This document shows positions 18,941 through 28,041 of a DNA stretch of 64,000 bases, one piece after another. The stretch comes from Pseudomonas quercus. GTDB lineage: Bacteria > Pseudomonadota > Gammaproteobacteria > Pseudomonadales > Pseudomonadaceae. Every line of letters begins with the position of its first letter. Positions within the stretch are counted from its first letter, which is position 1. Both the position numbers and the translations under genes were made by a program. The stretch covers positions 1 to 64,000 of the forward strand of contig NZ_JAAVJI010000015.1 in the NCBI RefSeq assembly GCF_012033695.1, in the 5' to 3' direction. Below the pieces are notes generated by a model that had not been told where the DNA came from, did not search any database, and saw nothing but the letters and a program-made list of their open reading frames with translations.

Positions 18941-21076
18941 ATGAACAGTCATCCTGCTATTGAGCATGGGGCGGATACAGCGCTGTGGGCGTTGGTTCAG
19001 CTGGCTCGCCATTACCGCATTCCCGCCTGTGCCACCCAGCTTGCGCACGAACAGGGTGAGCATGGCCACGCGCTGAATGATGACCAGCTGCAGTTGGCTG
19101 CCCGGTCACTAGGGTTTGATACACGCATCTTGCACAGCACTCGCCCTGTGCGCCGGTTGCCGTTGCCCGCCATAGGGCGTGATCGCCGTAACCACGCCTA
19201 TATCCTGTGGCGGCAAGTAGGCGACAACGTGTGGATTCAAGGCGCCAATGATCCCGAGCCCTTTGCAGTGAGCCATACAGGTTGGCGCAGCCGCAGTAAC
19301 GGCCGGGTGCTGTTGGCTCGGCCTGTCGCCACGCAAACGGTGGCCCCCTCCCAAAACGGTTTTCAATGGTGTTGGCCAGTCCTGCGCAAGTACCGCCACC
19401 ACGTGCTAAGCGTGCTGGTTGCCGGGGTCGGCCTGCTGGCCTTTTCGATGGTCACGCCGCTTTTTTTCCAAGTGGTCATGGATAACGTACTGGTCCACAA
19501 CAACCTGTCCACGCTCCAGGTTGTAATGCTTGGGTTGGTGGCGACCCTGCTGTTCGAAACGGCATTCAGCGCAGCCCGATATGGCGTGTTTGCTTACCCG
19601 CTGGCGCGTCTAGACGCTGAGTTGAAGGCCGCTTTGTTTAACCACGTAGTGGCCCTTGCCCCTGGTTTTTTCTCAGTAAGGCCTATTGGAGATATTGCCT
19701 CGCGCTTGCGTGAGCTGGACACCGTTAGGGATTTTCTCACCCATCACTGCCTGGCCGTGGTGCTCGATGGCGTATTTTCCTTTGCCTTTCTGGCCATCAT
19801 GTTTGCCTACAGCCCAGCATTGACGGCTGTGGTTGCAGCCTCACTAGTGGCCTATGGCGCCATTGCGCTGCTGTGGGGGCCTGCATTGCATAGGCAAGCC
19901 ATGGCCGCTCAGGCCTTGTCAGCGGATAACCAGGCCTTTCTTGTTGAAAGCGTCAATGCCGTGCGCACCCTGAAAGGCTTGGCCGCTGAACGCTGGAGCG
20001 CGGCGCAGTGGGACGACCGCCTGACCCAAGCCACCCTGGCGCAGCGGCGCCTGGGCTTATCCGCCGCGTCGGCCCAAGAAACCATTGGGCTGGTGGGCAA
20101 GCTCGTGACTGCAGCAACGCTGTGGTGGGGGGCGCAGGCGGTGATGTCCGGCGCCCTGACCGTTGGAAGCTTCATCGCATTCAACCTGTATGCGGCACGC
20201 GTGGCACAGCCGGCCCTGCGTATGGGCCAGGTGTGGGGGCAGTACCAGCAAACCAGGGTAGCCCTTCAGCGCCTGTCGGTGATTCTGCAAGCACCTGTGC
20301 AAGTGGCGCCCGGCGCAGTACCTGTACCAGCGCTTAGCGGCCGCATTGACGTGGATTCAGTGTGCTTTCGCTATGAGGCGGAGGGGCCCTATGTGCTGAA
20401 TCACCTTAGTTTTTCAGTCCCTGCGGGCCAATGTATCGGCATTACAGGGCCTTCCGGTTCTGGCAAAAGTACCGTGCTCAAGCTGCTACTGGGGTTTGCC
20501 CCGATTGCCAAAGGCCATATCCGCATGGATGGCTACGACATCGCACTGGCGGACATTGCAAGCGTGCGCCGGCAAGTGGGCGTTGTGATGCAGCACCCCT
20601 TTTTGTTCCAAGGCACCGTGCATGAAAACATTGCGCTAAGCCTGCCGGGCGCGAGCAGGGCACGGGTGATACAGGCGGCGCAGTTGGCAGGTGCTCATGG
20701 CTTTATCCAGCGGCTGCCCCAAGGGTATGACACGCGCCTGGCCGAAGCAGGTAGCAACCTCTCAGGCGGCCAGCGGCAGCGCTTGGCCATCGCACGGGCC
20801 TTACTGCCTGAGCCGCCTATTCTGATTTTCGACGAAGCCACCAGCGCGCTGGACAGTGAAGCCCAGGCGCACCTGCAATCCGCGCTGCCCGCTATTTGCC
20901 AGGGCCGGACGGTGATCATGATCGCCCACCGCCTTGAAACCCTCCAAGGGTGTGATCAGTTACTGGTACTTGATAAGGGGCAGGTGGTAGAGCAAGGAAG
21001 GCCGAGCGATTTGGCGCTGTTACCCCAAGGGCATTATGCGCGCCTGTTACGGCTGCAGCAGGAGGCCGGGGCATGA
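18941..21076 (+). CDS. Type I secretion ABC exporter, HlyB/RtxB-like (second of two)
   Basis: This 711-residue HlyB-class exporter has an N-terminal C39-like domain (about 1-140), six membrane helices (about 150-440) and an ATPase domain with GPSGSGKST, LSGGQRQR, ILIFDEATSALD and the H-loop MIAHR. Threonine replaces the C39 catalytic cysteine position, so it is predicted to bind cargo rather than cleave a leader. Unlike the exporter at 9674 it has a complete C-terminal tail (LDKGQVVEQG onward). Its stop overlaps the HlyD start as ATGA, so the pair is translationally coupled. It should export the protease encoded just upstream. Confidence 0.92.
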   Translation: MNSHPAIEHGADTALWALVQLARHYRIPACATQLAHEQGEHGHALNDDQLQLAARSLGFDTRILHSTRPVRRLPLPAIGRDRRNHAYILWRQVGDNVWIQGANDPEPFAVSHTGWRSRSNGRVLLARPVATQTVAPSQNGFQWCWPVLRKYRHHVLSVLVAGVGLLAFSMVTPLFFQVVMDNVLVHNNLSTLQVVMLGLVATLLFETAFSAARYGVFAYPLARLDAELKAALFNHVVALAPGFFSVRPIGDIASRLRELDTVRDFLTHHCLAVVLDGVFSFAFLAIMFAYSPALTAVVAASLVAYGAIALLWGPALHRQAMAAQALSADNQAFLVESVNAVRTLKGLAAERWSAAQWDDRLTQATLAQRRLGLSAASAQETIGLVGKLVTAATLWWGAQAVMSGALTVGSFIAFNLYAARVAQPALRMGQVWGQYQQTRVALQRLSVILQAPVQVAPGAVPVPALSGRIDVDSVCFRYEAEGPYVLNHLSFSVPAGQCIGITGPSGSGKSTVLKLLLGFAPIAKGHIRMDGYDIALADIASVRRQVGVVMQHPFLFQGTVHENIALSLPGASRARVIQAAQLAGAHGFIQRLPQGYDTRLAEAGSNLSGGQRQRLAIARALLPEPPILIFDEATSALDSEAQAHLQSALPAICQGRTVIMIAHRLETLQGCDQLLVLDKGQVVEQGRPSDLALLPQGHYARLLRLQQEAGA

Positions 21077-22485
21077 GGCGTTGGCGAACCAGGTTGCAAC
21101 GCTATAGGTCGGCCTGTCGCAGTGCCTGGCAGCACAGGCGCCCTGCCAGTACTGGGCCCACCCCCGAGTGGGCATTTATGGCCCCTGTGCTTGCCTTGCA
21201 ACACCGGCCCCCGCCCTCGTTTCCCCGCCTGCTGCAGGGGCTGATCCTGACGGTTCTGGTGGGTGCAGTGGTGTGGGCAAGCGTCAGCCACATTGATGTG
21301 GTTGCCAGCGCTACAGGGAAAATCGTGCCTAACGGGCGAAGCAAAGTCATTCAGCCCAGCGAGACGGCTGTGATCAAGGCCATTCACGTTCAGGACGGGC
21401 AAACGGTTGTCAAAGGCCAGGTGCTGATCGAGCTGGAGGCCCGTGGCACTGCAGCTGACCTGGCACGGCTTGAAGCGGACTTGTTATCTGCACAGATCGA
21501 TGCTGCCCGCGCAGCCGCCATGATCGCCAGTGTGGACCACGTGCAACCGCCAGCCCTGCCTGTTGAGGCGTTGGCAGGGGCTGACGCGTTGAAACGGCAA
21601 GCCGTTCAGCGCTGGCTGGAGGGCCAGTACCTTGAGCTGCGCAGCCAGCTGGACCAGGCCGACGCAGACATTGCTCGCGCGGGGTTTGAGCGGGATTCCT
21701 TGGCCGTCTCCATCCGGGCTTTGCAGGAGGCGATTCCCATCGCCCGGGAGCTGGCCGAAGACTACGCGGCGCTTCTGGCCGAGCAGGCCGTTGCAAAGCA
21801 CCACTACCTCCAACGCAAGCAGGAATACCTGCAACAGCAGCGGGAGCTGGAACAGTTACAGGCCCGTCGCAAGGAAATTGCCGCTGCCCTGCAAGCTACC
21901 ACGCACCGGCGCATGAGCATCCTGGCGCAGCAACGCCGCAGCATGCTGGATTTGCAGCAGGACGCGGCGTTGCGGGCAAATGCCGCGGAGCAGGAGTTGA
22001 AAAAAGCCCACCTGCGTCATGGCCTTCGCACCTTGATAGCACCTGTAGACGGCACCGTGCAGCAACTGGCTGTCCATACCCAGGGCGGTGTGGTAACCGA
22101 AGCTCAGGCCTTAATGGTGATTGTGCCGGCAGACCAGCTCATGGAGGTGGAAGCCTTCCTGCCCAACAAGGACATCGGTTTCGTGCAAGCGGGGCAGCCA
22201 GCACAGGTGAAGGTCGAGACGTTCAGCTACACCCGCTATGGGCTGGTAAAGGGCGTGGTGAGTAGCGTTTCACACGATGCCATCGAGGACCCGCAACGTG
22301 GCCTTACGTATGCCGTGCGTATCAGGCTGGACAGCCACCTGCTTGAGCGTAGCGGCGCACCACCCCTGGCTTTGGCCCCTGGTATGGCCGTCACTGCCGA
22401 GATCACCACTCGGCAACGTAGGCTGATCAGCTATTTCCTTACGCCGTTGGAAGTGATGGTTCGTGAAAGCCTTCATGAGCGTTAG
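21073..22485 (+). CDS. HlyD-family periplasmic adaptor of the type I secretion system
   Basis: The adaptor links the ABC exporter to an outer-membrane TolC-type channel. The 470-residue product has a short cytoplasmic N-terminus, one membrane segment near residues 55-75 (ILTVLVGAVVWA), a biotinyl-lipoyl-like strand (SATGKIVPNG), a long alpha-helical hairpin rich in Gln, Glu and Arg (about 130-320), then a second lipoyl half (LIAPVDGTVQQL) and the HlyD C-terminal beta region (GMAVTAEITTRQR). Coupling to the upstream exporter by an ATGA overlap supports one transport complex. No TolC/LapE-type gene is in the window, so the outer-membrane channel must be encoded elsewhere. Confidence 0.93.
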   Translation: MRRWRTRLQRYRSACRSAWQHRRPASTGPTPEWAFMAPVLALQHRPPPSFPRLLQGLILTVLVGAVVWASVSHIDVVASATGKIVPNGRSKVIQPSETAVIKAIHVQDGQTVVKGQVLIELEARGTAADLARLEADLLSAQIDAARAAAMIASVDHVQPPALPVEALAGADALKRQAVQRWLEGQYLELRSQLDQADADIARAGFERDSLAVSIRALQEAIPIARELAEDYAALLAEQAVAKHHYLQRKQEYLQQQRELEQLQARRKEIAAALQATTHRRMSILAQQRRSMLDLQQDAALRANAAEQELKKAHLRHGLRTLIAPVDGTVQQLAVHTQGGVVTEAQALMVIVPADQLMEVEAFLPNKDIGFVQAGQPAQVKVETFSYTRYGLVKGVVSSVSHDAIEDPQRGLTYAVRIRLDSHLLERSGAPPLALAPGMAVTAEITTRQRRLISYFLTPLEVMVRESLHER

Positions 22486-22519
22486 TAATTGCGCTATAGG
22501 CGGCCAAAGCTCGCTCCCA

Positions 22520-23443
22520 TTACTCGCCCATTAAAAAACCTCGCCTGGCCTCCGTCTCCGCCCGAATGTAATCCCACAGCAGGGTAATCCGCTTGAGCTT
22601 GCGCAGGTCCTCGCGGCAGTACATCCAGAACTGCCGCGTTACCGATACCTGCTCGGGCAGCACCGGCACTAGCTCAGGCGCTTCACACGCCAGGAAGCAG
22701 GGCAGTATGGCCAACCCATGCCCCTGGCGGGCTGCGATCATCTGGGCCACAACGCTGGTACTGCGCAGCCGTGCATTGGCCGTGGGCAGCAGGTGGCTCA
22801 GGTACAGCAGCTCGGCGCTGAAGGCCAGGTCGTCCACGTAGCTGACAAAGGGGTGCCCGGCCAATTGCGATACGTCAGTGATAGGCGGGTGGCGGGCCAG
22901 GTAGCCAGCAGTGGCGTACAGTTGCAACCGGTAGTCGGTGAGTTTGCAGCACACATAAGGGCCATGTTCGGGCCGCTCCAGGGCAATCACGATATCGGCC
23001 TCGCGTTTGCTCAGGCTGATGAAGTGGGGCAGCGGCAGAATGTCGATGGAAATGGCCGGGTAGGCCTCCACAAAGCGGCTGAGCACAGGCGTAATAAAGA
23101 AACTGCCAAACCCTTCGGTACACCCCATGCGCACATGCCCGGACAACGCCAGGCCCGAGCCGGTCACTTGCTCGCAGGCCATGTGCAGGGTGCTTTCAAT
23201 GGACTCGGCATACCCCAGCAACCGCTGCCCTTCGGCCGTGAGGCTGAAGCCGTTGGTGCGGGACTTCTCGAACAGCAGCGTGCCCAAGGAGGCCTCAAGG
23301 GCGGTAATTCGGCGCGACACCGTGGTGTAGTCGACCCCCAACCGCTTGGCCGCGCTGCTAGCTTTGCGCAGGCGTGCCACTTCCAGGAAAAACTTGAGGT
23401 CGTCCCAGTTCAGGCTTGCCAGTGACGTGATGTGTTTCTGCAT
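22520..23443 (-). CDS. LysR-family transcriptional regulator, probably of mmsAB
   Basis: The 307-residue protein has an N-terminal winged helix-turn-helix (residues about 12-70, WDDLKFFLEVARLRKASSAA then DYTTVSRRITALE) and a LysR substrate-binding domain. It is transcribed away from mmsA, with 120 bases between the two start codons, the usual arrangement for a LysR gene and its target. In P. aeruginosa the mmsAB regulator MmsR is of the AraC family, so this would be a different regulator for the same pathway. The inducer is unknown; a valine-catabolism intermediate is an inference from position. Its stop faces the HlyD stop 34 bases away. Confidence 0.88.
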   Translation of the reverse strand: MQKHITSLASLNWDDLKFFLEVARLRKASSAAKRLGVDYTTVSRRITALEASLGTLLFEKSRTNGFSLTAEGQRLLGYAESIESTLHMACEQVTGSGLALSGHVRMGCTEGFGSFFITPVLSRFVEAYPAISIDILPLPHFISLSKREADIVIALERPEHGPYVCCKLTDYRLQLYATAGYLARHPPITDVSQLAGHPFVSYVDDLAFSAELLYLSHLLPTANARLRSTSVVAQMIAARQGHGLAILPCFLACEAPELVPVLPEQVSVTRQFWMYCREDLRKLKRITLLWDYIRAETEARRGFLMGE

Positions 23444-23563
23444 GATGGTCTGGCTTATATCTGCGTTCTTGTTGGAATTTTGCCTACCTATACTGGACCT
23501 AGGCTGCCAGTGCTACCCCTACCATGGCCGTATGCCAACAATAACAATCACGCGGAGGTTTAC

Positions 23564-25090
23564 ATGAATGCGTCCCTACCAGGCGACGGTGCACGGGTTG
23601 AGACAGTCAAACTGCTGATCGACGGGCAATGGGTAGACTCCCAAAGCGGCGATTGGCAAAACGTGGTCAACCCCGCCACCCAAGAAGTGCTGGCTCGGGT
23701 GCCTTTCGCCACCCCTGCCGAAGTCGATGCCGCCGTAAGCGCCGCGCACACGGCCTTTGCCAGCTGGCGCACCACGCCCATCGGCGCCCGCATGCGCATC
23801 ATGCTCAAGCTGCAGGCGCTGATCCGCGAGCACAGCAAACGCATTGCCGCGGTATTGAGTGCCGAGCAGGGCAAGACCCTGGCCGACGCCGAAGGCGATA
23901 TTTTCCGAGGCCTTGAAGTGGTGGAGCACGCCTGTTCGGTAGGCAGCCTGCAACTGGGTGAGTTTGCCGAGAACGTGGCCGGCGGGGTGGACACCTACAC
24001 CCTGCGCCAACCCATCGGTGTGTGCGCCGGTATCACGCCCTTCAACTTCCCGGCCATGATTCCGCTGTGGATGTTCCCCATGGCCATCGTGTGCGGCGAT
24101 ACCTTTGTGCTCAAGCCCTCCGAGCAGGACCCGCTCTCCACCCTGCTGCTGGTGGAGCTGGCCCTGGAAGCCGGTGTGCCGGCAGGGGTACTGAACGTGG
24201 TCCACGGCGGCAAGGAGGTGGTAGACGCCCTATGTACCCACCCCACCATCAAGGCCGTGTCGTTCGTAGGCTCAACGGCCGTGGGCACCCATGTGTACAA
24301 CCTGGCGGGCCAGCACGGCAAGCGCGTGCAAGCCATGATGGGAGCGAAAAACCACGCGGTAGTGTTGCCAGACGCCAACCGTGAGCAAACCCTCAATGCC
24401 TTGGTAGGCGCGGCGTTTGGCGCGGCTGGGCAACGTTGCATGGCCACGTCGGTGGCGGTCATGGTGGGCAATACCCGTGAATGGATACCGGACCTGAAGG
24501 CGCTGGCGCAGCAACTGAAAGTAAATGCCGGCAGCGAGCCCGGCACGGATGTGGGGCCAGTGATCTCGACCCGGGCCAAGGCACGGGTCGAAGCGTTGAT
24601 CGAAAGCGGCGTGCAGGAAGGCGCCACGCTGGAACTGGACGGGCGTGGCGTGCAGGTGCCGGGCTTTGAGCAGGGCAATTTCGTGGGGCCCACATTGTTC
24701 AGCGGCGTGACCACGGACATGCGCATCTACACCGAAGAGATTTTCGGGCCCGTGCTGGTGGTGCTGGAGGTGGACACCCTGGACGAGGCCATCGCCTTGG
24801 TGAACCGTAACCCCTTTGGCAATGGCACAGGGCTGTTCACGCAAAGTGGCGCGGCAGCGCGCAAGTTCCAGAGTGAAATCGACGTGGGCCAGGTGGGCAT
24901 CAATATCCCCATCCCGGTACCGGTGCCGTTCTTCAGCTTTACGGGTTCACGTGGGTCCAAGCTGGGCGACCTGGGGCCTTACGGCAAGCAAGTGGTGCAG
25001 TTCTACACCCAGACCAAAACCGTCACGGCCCGCTGGTTCGATGATGCCAGTGTGAACACCGGCGTTAACACCACTATTCATTTGCGCTAA
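23564..25090 (+). CDS. mmsA: Methylmalonate-semialdehyde dehydrogenase (CoA-acylating)
   Basis: MmsA converts methylmalonate semialdehyde to propionyl-CoA in valine catabolism. The 508-residue protein has the ALDH fold and family signatures: ITPFNFPAM, LKPSEQDPLS, FVGSTAVGTHVY, the catalytic-cysteine segment GQRCMATSVAV, and the C-terminal FSFTGSRGSKLGD typical of the CoA-dependent MMSDH family. An in-frame upstream start at 23432 exists, but a good GGAGG at 23554-23558 precedes the ATG at 23564 and the product from there begins like its relatives. mmsB follows after nine bases in the same operon. Confidence 0.95.
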   Translation: MNASLPGDGARVETVKLLIDGQWVDSQSGDWQNVVNPATQEVLARVPFATPAEVDAAVSAAHTAFASWRTTPIGARMRIMLKLQALIREHSKRIAAVLSAEQGKTLADAEGDIFRGLEVVEHACSVGSLQLGEFAENVAGGVDTYTLRQPIGVCAGITPFNFPAMIPLWMFPMAIVCGDTFVLKPSEQDPLSTLLLVELALEAGVPAGVLNVVHGGKEVVDALCTHPTIKAVSFVGSTAVGTHVYNLAGQHGKRVQAMMGAKNHAVVLPDANREQTLNALVGAAFGAAGQRCMATSVAVMVGNTREWIPDLKALAQQLKVNAGSEPGTDVGPVISTRAKARVEALIESGVQEGATLELDGRGVQVPGFEQGNFVGPTLFSGVTTDMRIYTEEIFGPVLVVLEVDTLDEAIALVNRNPFGNGTGLFTQSGAAARKFQSEIDVGQVGINIPIPVPVPFFSFTGSRGSKLGDLGPYGKQVVQFYTQTKTVTARWFDDASVNTGVNTTIHLR

Positions 25091-25099
25091 GGGGTTGTC

Positions 25100-25987
25100 A
25101 TGAAAATCGCCTTTATTGGCCTGGGCAACATGGGCGCGCCCATGGCCCGCAACCTGATCAATGCCGGCCACAGCCTGGTGTTGTTCGACCTCAACCAAAG
25201 CGTGCTAGGTGAACTGGGCCAGCTGGGTGCCGAGGTGGCAGCGTCCCCCCGCCAAGCTGCCCAGCAGGCAGAGCTGGTGATCACCATGCTGCCCGCGGCG
25301 GCCCACGTACGTGCCGTGTTCCAGCAAGAAGAGGGCGTGCTGGCGGGTATTCGTGCCGGTACGCCGGTGGTGGATTGCAGCACCATCGACCCGCAAACCG
25401 CCCGCGACATACACGCTGCGGCGGCGAAGCAAGGCGTGGACTTCGCCGATGCGCCGGTGTCGGGCGGCACCGGTGGGGCCCAGGCCGGTACCCTGACATT
25501 CATGGTAGGCGCCAGCCCGGCACTGTTCGCGACCTTGCAGCCGGTGCTGGCGCAGATGGGCAAGAACATTGTGCATTGCGGGGAGGTGGGTACGGGGCAG
25601 GTGGCGAAAATCTGCAACAACATGCTGCTGGGCATTTCCATGATTGCCGTGTCCGAAGCCATGGCCTTGGGTAACGCCTTGGGCATTGATACACAGGTGC
25701 TGGCCGGGGTAATCAACAGCTCTACCGGCCGGTGCTGGAGTTCTGAAACCTATAACCCCTGGCCAGGTATTGTGGCCACAGCGCCTGCCAGCCGGGGCTA
25801 CACCGGCGGCTTCGGTGCGCAGTTGATGCTCAAGGACCTGGGCCTGGCCACAGAGGCCGCACGCCAGGCCAAGCAGCCTGTGATGATGGGGGCGCTGGCC
25901 CAGCAGTTGTACCAGGCCATGAACCTGCGCGGTGATGGCGGGCTGGATTTCTCCGCCATCGTGCAGGGGTATCAGGCTGCTGAGTGA
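25100..25987 (+). CDS. mmsB: 3-Hydroxyisobutyrate dehydrogenase
   Basis: MmsB oxidises 3-hydroxyisobutyrate to methylmalonate semialdehyde with NAD+, the step before MmsA. The 295-residue product has the N-terminal Rossmann motif GLGNMG (residues 7-12), the family segment DAPVSGGTGGAQAGTL and the catalytic-lysine region GTGQVAKICNNM, with a C-terminal GFGAQLMLKDLGLA. It is the second gene of the mmsAB operon. Its last 16 bases overlap the end of the convergent monooxygenase-like gene. Confidence 0.96.
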   Translation: MKIAFIGLGNMGAPMARNLINAGHSLVLFDLNQSVLGELGQLGAEVAASPRQAAQQAELVITMLPAAAHVRAVFQQEEGVLAGIRAGTPVVDCSTIDPQTARDIHAAAAKQGVDFADAPVSGGTGGAQAGTLTFMVGASPALFATLQPVLAQMGKNIVHCGEVGTGQVAKICNNMLLGISMIAVSEAMALGNALGIDTQVLAGVINSSTGRCWSSETYNPWPGIVATAPASRGYTGGFGAQLMLKDLGLATEAARQAKQPVMMGALAQQLYQAMNLRGDGGLDFSAIVQGYQAAE

Positions 25988-26295
25988 GTGGAAGAGGCTG
26001 GGCTGAGCATGCGAATGGTCTGAACCTTCAGGTCCTGTTCCAGGTAATCCATGCGCTGCTCGGCAAAGGCCGTCATGTGGGGCAAGGCGGCATGCACGTC
26101 TAGCGCGGCCTTGCTGGCCCACACCTCATAAAAGATGAACAGGCTAGGGTCCTGTTCATCTTGCAGCATGTGGTATTCGAGGCAACCAGGTTCTTCGCGG
26201 CTGGCCGCTACATACCCTTCGAACAGTGCCTTGAAGGCCTGCGCCTTTTCAGGGCGGGTTTTGGCGGTGAGGATGAATGCATAGGGGGTGCTCAT
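25972..26295 (-). CDS. YgiN-like antibiotic biosynthesis monooxygenase (ABM) domain protein
   Basis: The 107-residue protein is a single ferredoxin-like ABM domain. It opens with YAFILTAKTRPEKA and carries EEPGCLEYHMLQDEQDPSLF and FIFYEVWASKAALD, the core pattern of YgiN/quinol monooxygenases. It is divergent from the quinone reductase gene, 152 bases apart. E. coli has the same pair, ygiN and mdaB, whose products interconvert quinols and quinones, so a linked role in a quinone redox cycle is reasonable. Its 3' end overlaps mmsB tail to tail. Confidence 0.88.
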   Translation of the reverse strand: MSTPYAFILTAKTRPEKAQAFKALFEGYVAASREEPGCLEYHMLQDEQDPSLFIFYEVWASKAALDVHAALPHMTAFAEQRMDYLEQDLKVQTIRMLSPASSTHSAA

Positions 26296-26447
26296 AAGGT
26301 GCCTCCAATGAAGAGATAGTTAGCCTGGCGCAACAATACCCAAAACATTCGTGCATTGGCGGAACAAGCCAATTGCGTGAACGTGCCTTTTTCCAAGCGC
26401 TTATGGCCATTAACCTGCGCCCATTCGAAACGATTGAGGTGCAGTAC

Positions 26448-27032
26448 ATGAACGTGCTTTTACTGAATGGCGGCAAGCGATTTGCCCACTCCGATGGCCG
26501 CTACAACGAAACCTTGCATGACGCCGCCCTCGCCTGGCTACGCCAAGCGGGCCACACCGTGAACGATACCTTTATCGACGGCGGTTATGACACTGCCGCC
26601 GAAGTGGAGAAGTACCTGTGGGCCGATGTGATCATCTACCAGATGCCCGGCTGGTGGATGGGCGCGCCCTGGACGGTCAAGCAGTACCTGGACGAGGTCT
26701 TCACCCAAGGCCACGGCAGCCTGTATGCAAACGATGGCCGCACCCGCTCCGATGCGTCTCAACGGTACGGGAGTGGGGGGTTGCTGCAGGGCAAGCGCTA
26801 CATGATTTCCGCCACCTGGAATGCGCCGCAACAGGCCTTTGACGACCCGGCGGACTTCTTTGAAGGCAAAGGCGTGGATGCCGTGTATTTCCCCTTCCAC
26901 AAAGCCAATGAGTTTCTGGGCCTGGCTGCCTTGCCCACCTTCCTGGCTGTGGATGTGATGAAGCGGCCCAACATCGAAGCCGACGTAGCGCGCTATCAAC
27001 AGCACCTGGAGACTGTGCTAAAAGGGCTGTGA
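26448..27032 (+). CDS. mdaB: NADPH:quinone reductase, MdaB-like flavoprotein
   Basis: The 194-residue protein belongs to the flavodoxin-like quinone reductases that reduce quinones by two electrons and limit oxidative stress. Visible features are the N-terminal NVLLLNGGKRFAHSDGRYNE (flavin phosphate loop region), WADVIIYQMPGWWMGAPW, and GKRYMISATWNAP. An upstream in-frame ATG at 26373 would add 25 residues; TTGAGGT just before 26448 and homology of the N-terminus favour 26448. The downstream LysR gene starts inside its stop codon (GTGA), so the two are co-translated. Confidence 0.9.
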   Translation: MNVLLLNGGKRFAHSDGRYNETLHDAALAWLRQAGHTVNDTFIDGGYDTAAEVEKYLWADVIIYQMPGWWMGAPWTVKQYLDEVFTQGHGSLYANDGRTRSDASQRYGSGGLLQGKRYMISATWNAPQQAFDDPADFFEGKGVDAVYFPFHKANEFLGLAALPTFLAVDVMKRPNIEADVARYQQHLETVLKGL

Positions 27033-27949
27033 ACCACAACAGAGCCCCCTATGTGAAAGCCCGGTCCGACGAACTCCAGCTGTTTATCGCAGTGATTGAA
27101 AGCGGCTCCCTTTCAGCCGCCGCCGAACAGGCCGGGCAGTCGCCCTCAGCGGTAAGCCGAACCCTGGCGCGGCTGGAAGGCAAGCTGGGCACCACCCTGA
27201 TCAACCGCACCACCCGGCGCATGAGCCTGACCGAGGAGGGCAAGTACTTCTTCGAGCGGGCCAAGGCCATTCTTCAGGACATGGAAGCGTTGGAGGAGCA
27301 CCTTGCCCTGCGTCAGCAGGCACCCTCCGGCCGGCTGCGTATCAACGCGGCGTCACCCTTCATGCTGCATGCCGTGGTGCCCCACGTGGCCGAGTTCCGG
27401 CAGCGCTACCCCGATATCGTCCTTGAGCTGAACACCAATGACCTGATCATCGACCTGCTAGAGGAGAACACCGACGTGGCGATTCGCATCGGTGCCTTGG
27501 CGGACTCGACCCTCCGCGCCCGCTACCTGGGCAGCAGCCCGCGCAATGTCCTTGCCAGCCCGGCGTACCTGGAGCGCCAGGGCGTGCCTGTTGAAGTGCA
27601 CGACCTGGCAAGGCATTCCTTGCTGGGCTTCACCCGTAACGAAGGCCTCAACCAATGGCCTTTGCACCATGCCGGGGGCGACCGCTTGCCCATCAACCCA
27701 GCGGTGTCGGCCTCCAGCGGCGACACCCTGCGCGAGCTGGCGCTGGCGGGAGAGGGCATCGTATGCCTGTCCCACTTCATGACCCACCACGACATTCAGC
27801 AGGGCCGCCTGCGCGTGCTGTTGGCCGAACACAACAGTGGCTACCCGCAGCCCATTCATGCGGTGTACTACCGCAATACGCAACTGGCGCTACGCATACA
27901 GTGCTTCCTGGATTTCATGCAGGACAAGCTCAAGGCATATGCCCTGTAA
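27029..27949 (+). CDS. LysR-family transcriptional regulator (DsdC/AaeR-type)
   Basis: The 306-residue protein has an N-terminal helix-turn-helix (SAAAEQAGQSPSAVSRTLARLE, about residues 28-50) and a LysR effector domain including INAASPFMLHAVVPHVAEF. It starts with GTG overlapping the mdaB stop, so it is coupled to the quinone reductase and may regulate it. This is unusual, since many LysR genes are divergent from their target; here co-expression implies autoregulation or a distant target. No effector can be inferred. Confidence 0.88.
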   Translation: MNHNRAPYVKARSDELQLFIAVIESGSLSAAAEQAGQSPSAVSRTLARLEGKLGTTLINRTTRRMSLTEEGKYFFERAKAILQDMEALEEHLALRQQAPSGRLRINAASPFMLHAVVPHVAEFRQRYPDIVLELNTNDLIIDLLEENTDVAIRIGALADSTLRARYLGSSPRNVLASPAYLERQGVPVEVHDLARHSLLGFTRNEGLNQWPLHHAGGDRLPINPAVSASSGDTLRELALAGEGIVCLSHFMTHHDIQQGRLRVLLAEHNSGYPQPIHAVYYRNTQLALRIQCFLDFMQDKLKAYAL

Positions 27950-28041
27950 AAGGCCCCCGCTATGGAAATTGCGGCACTGCTTTGCCCCTGCGCCGTTTAT
28001 AAGCCTTAATTGGAGAAGGATTTCCCACACAAGGACAACCC

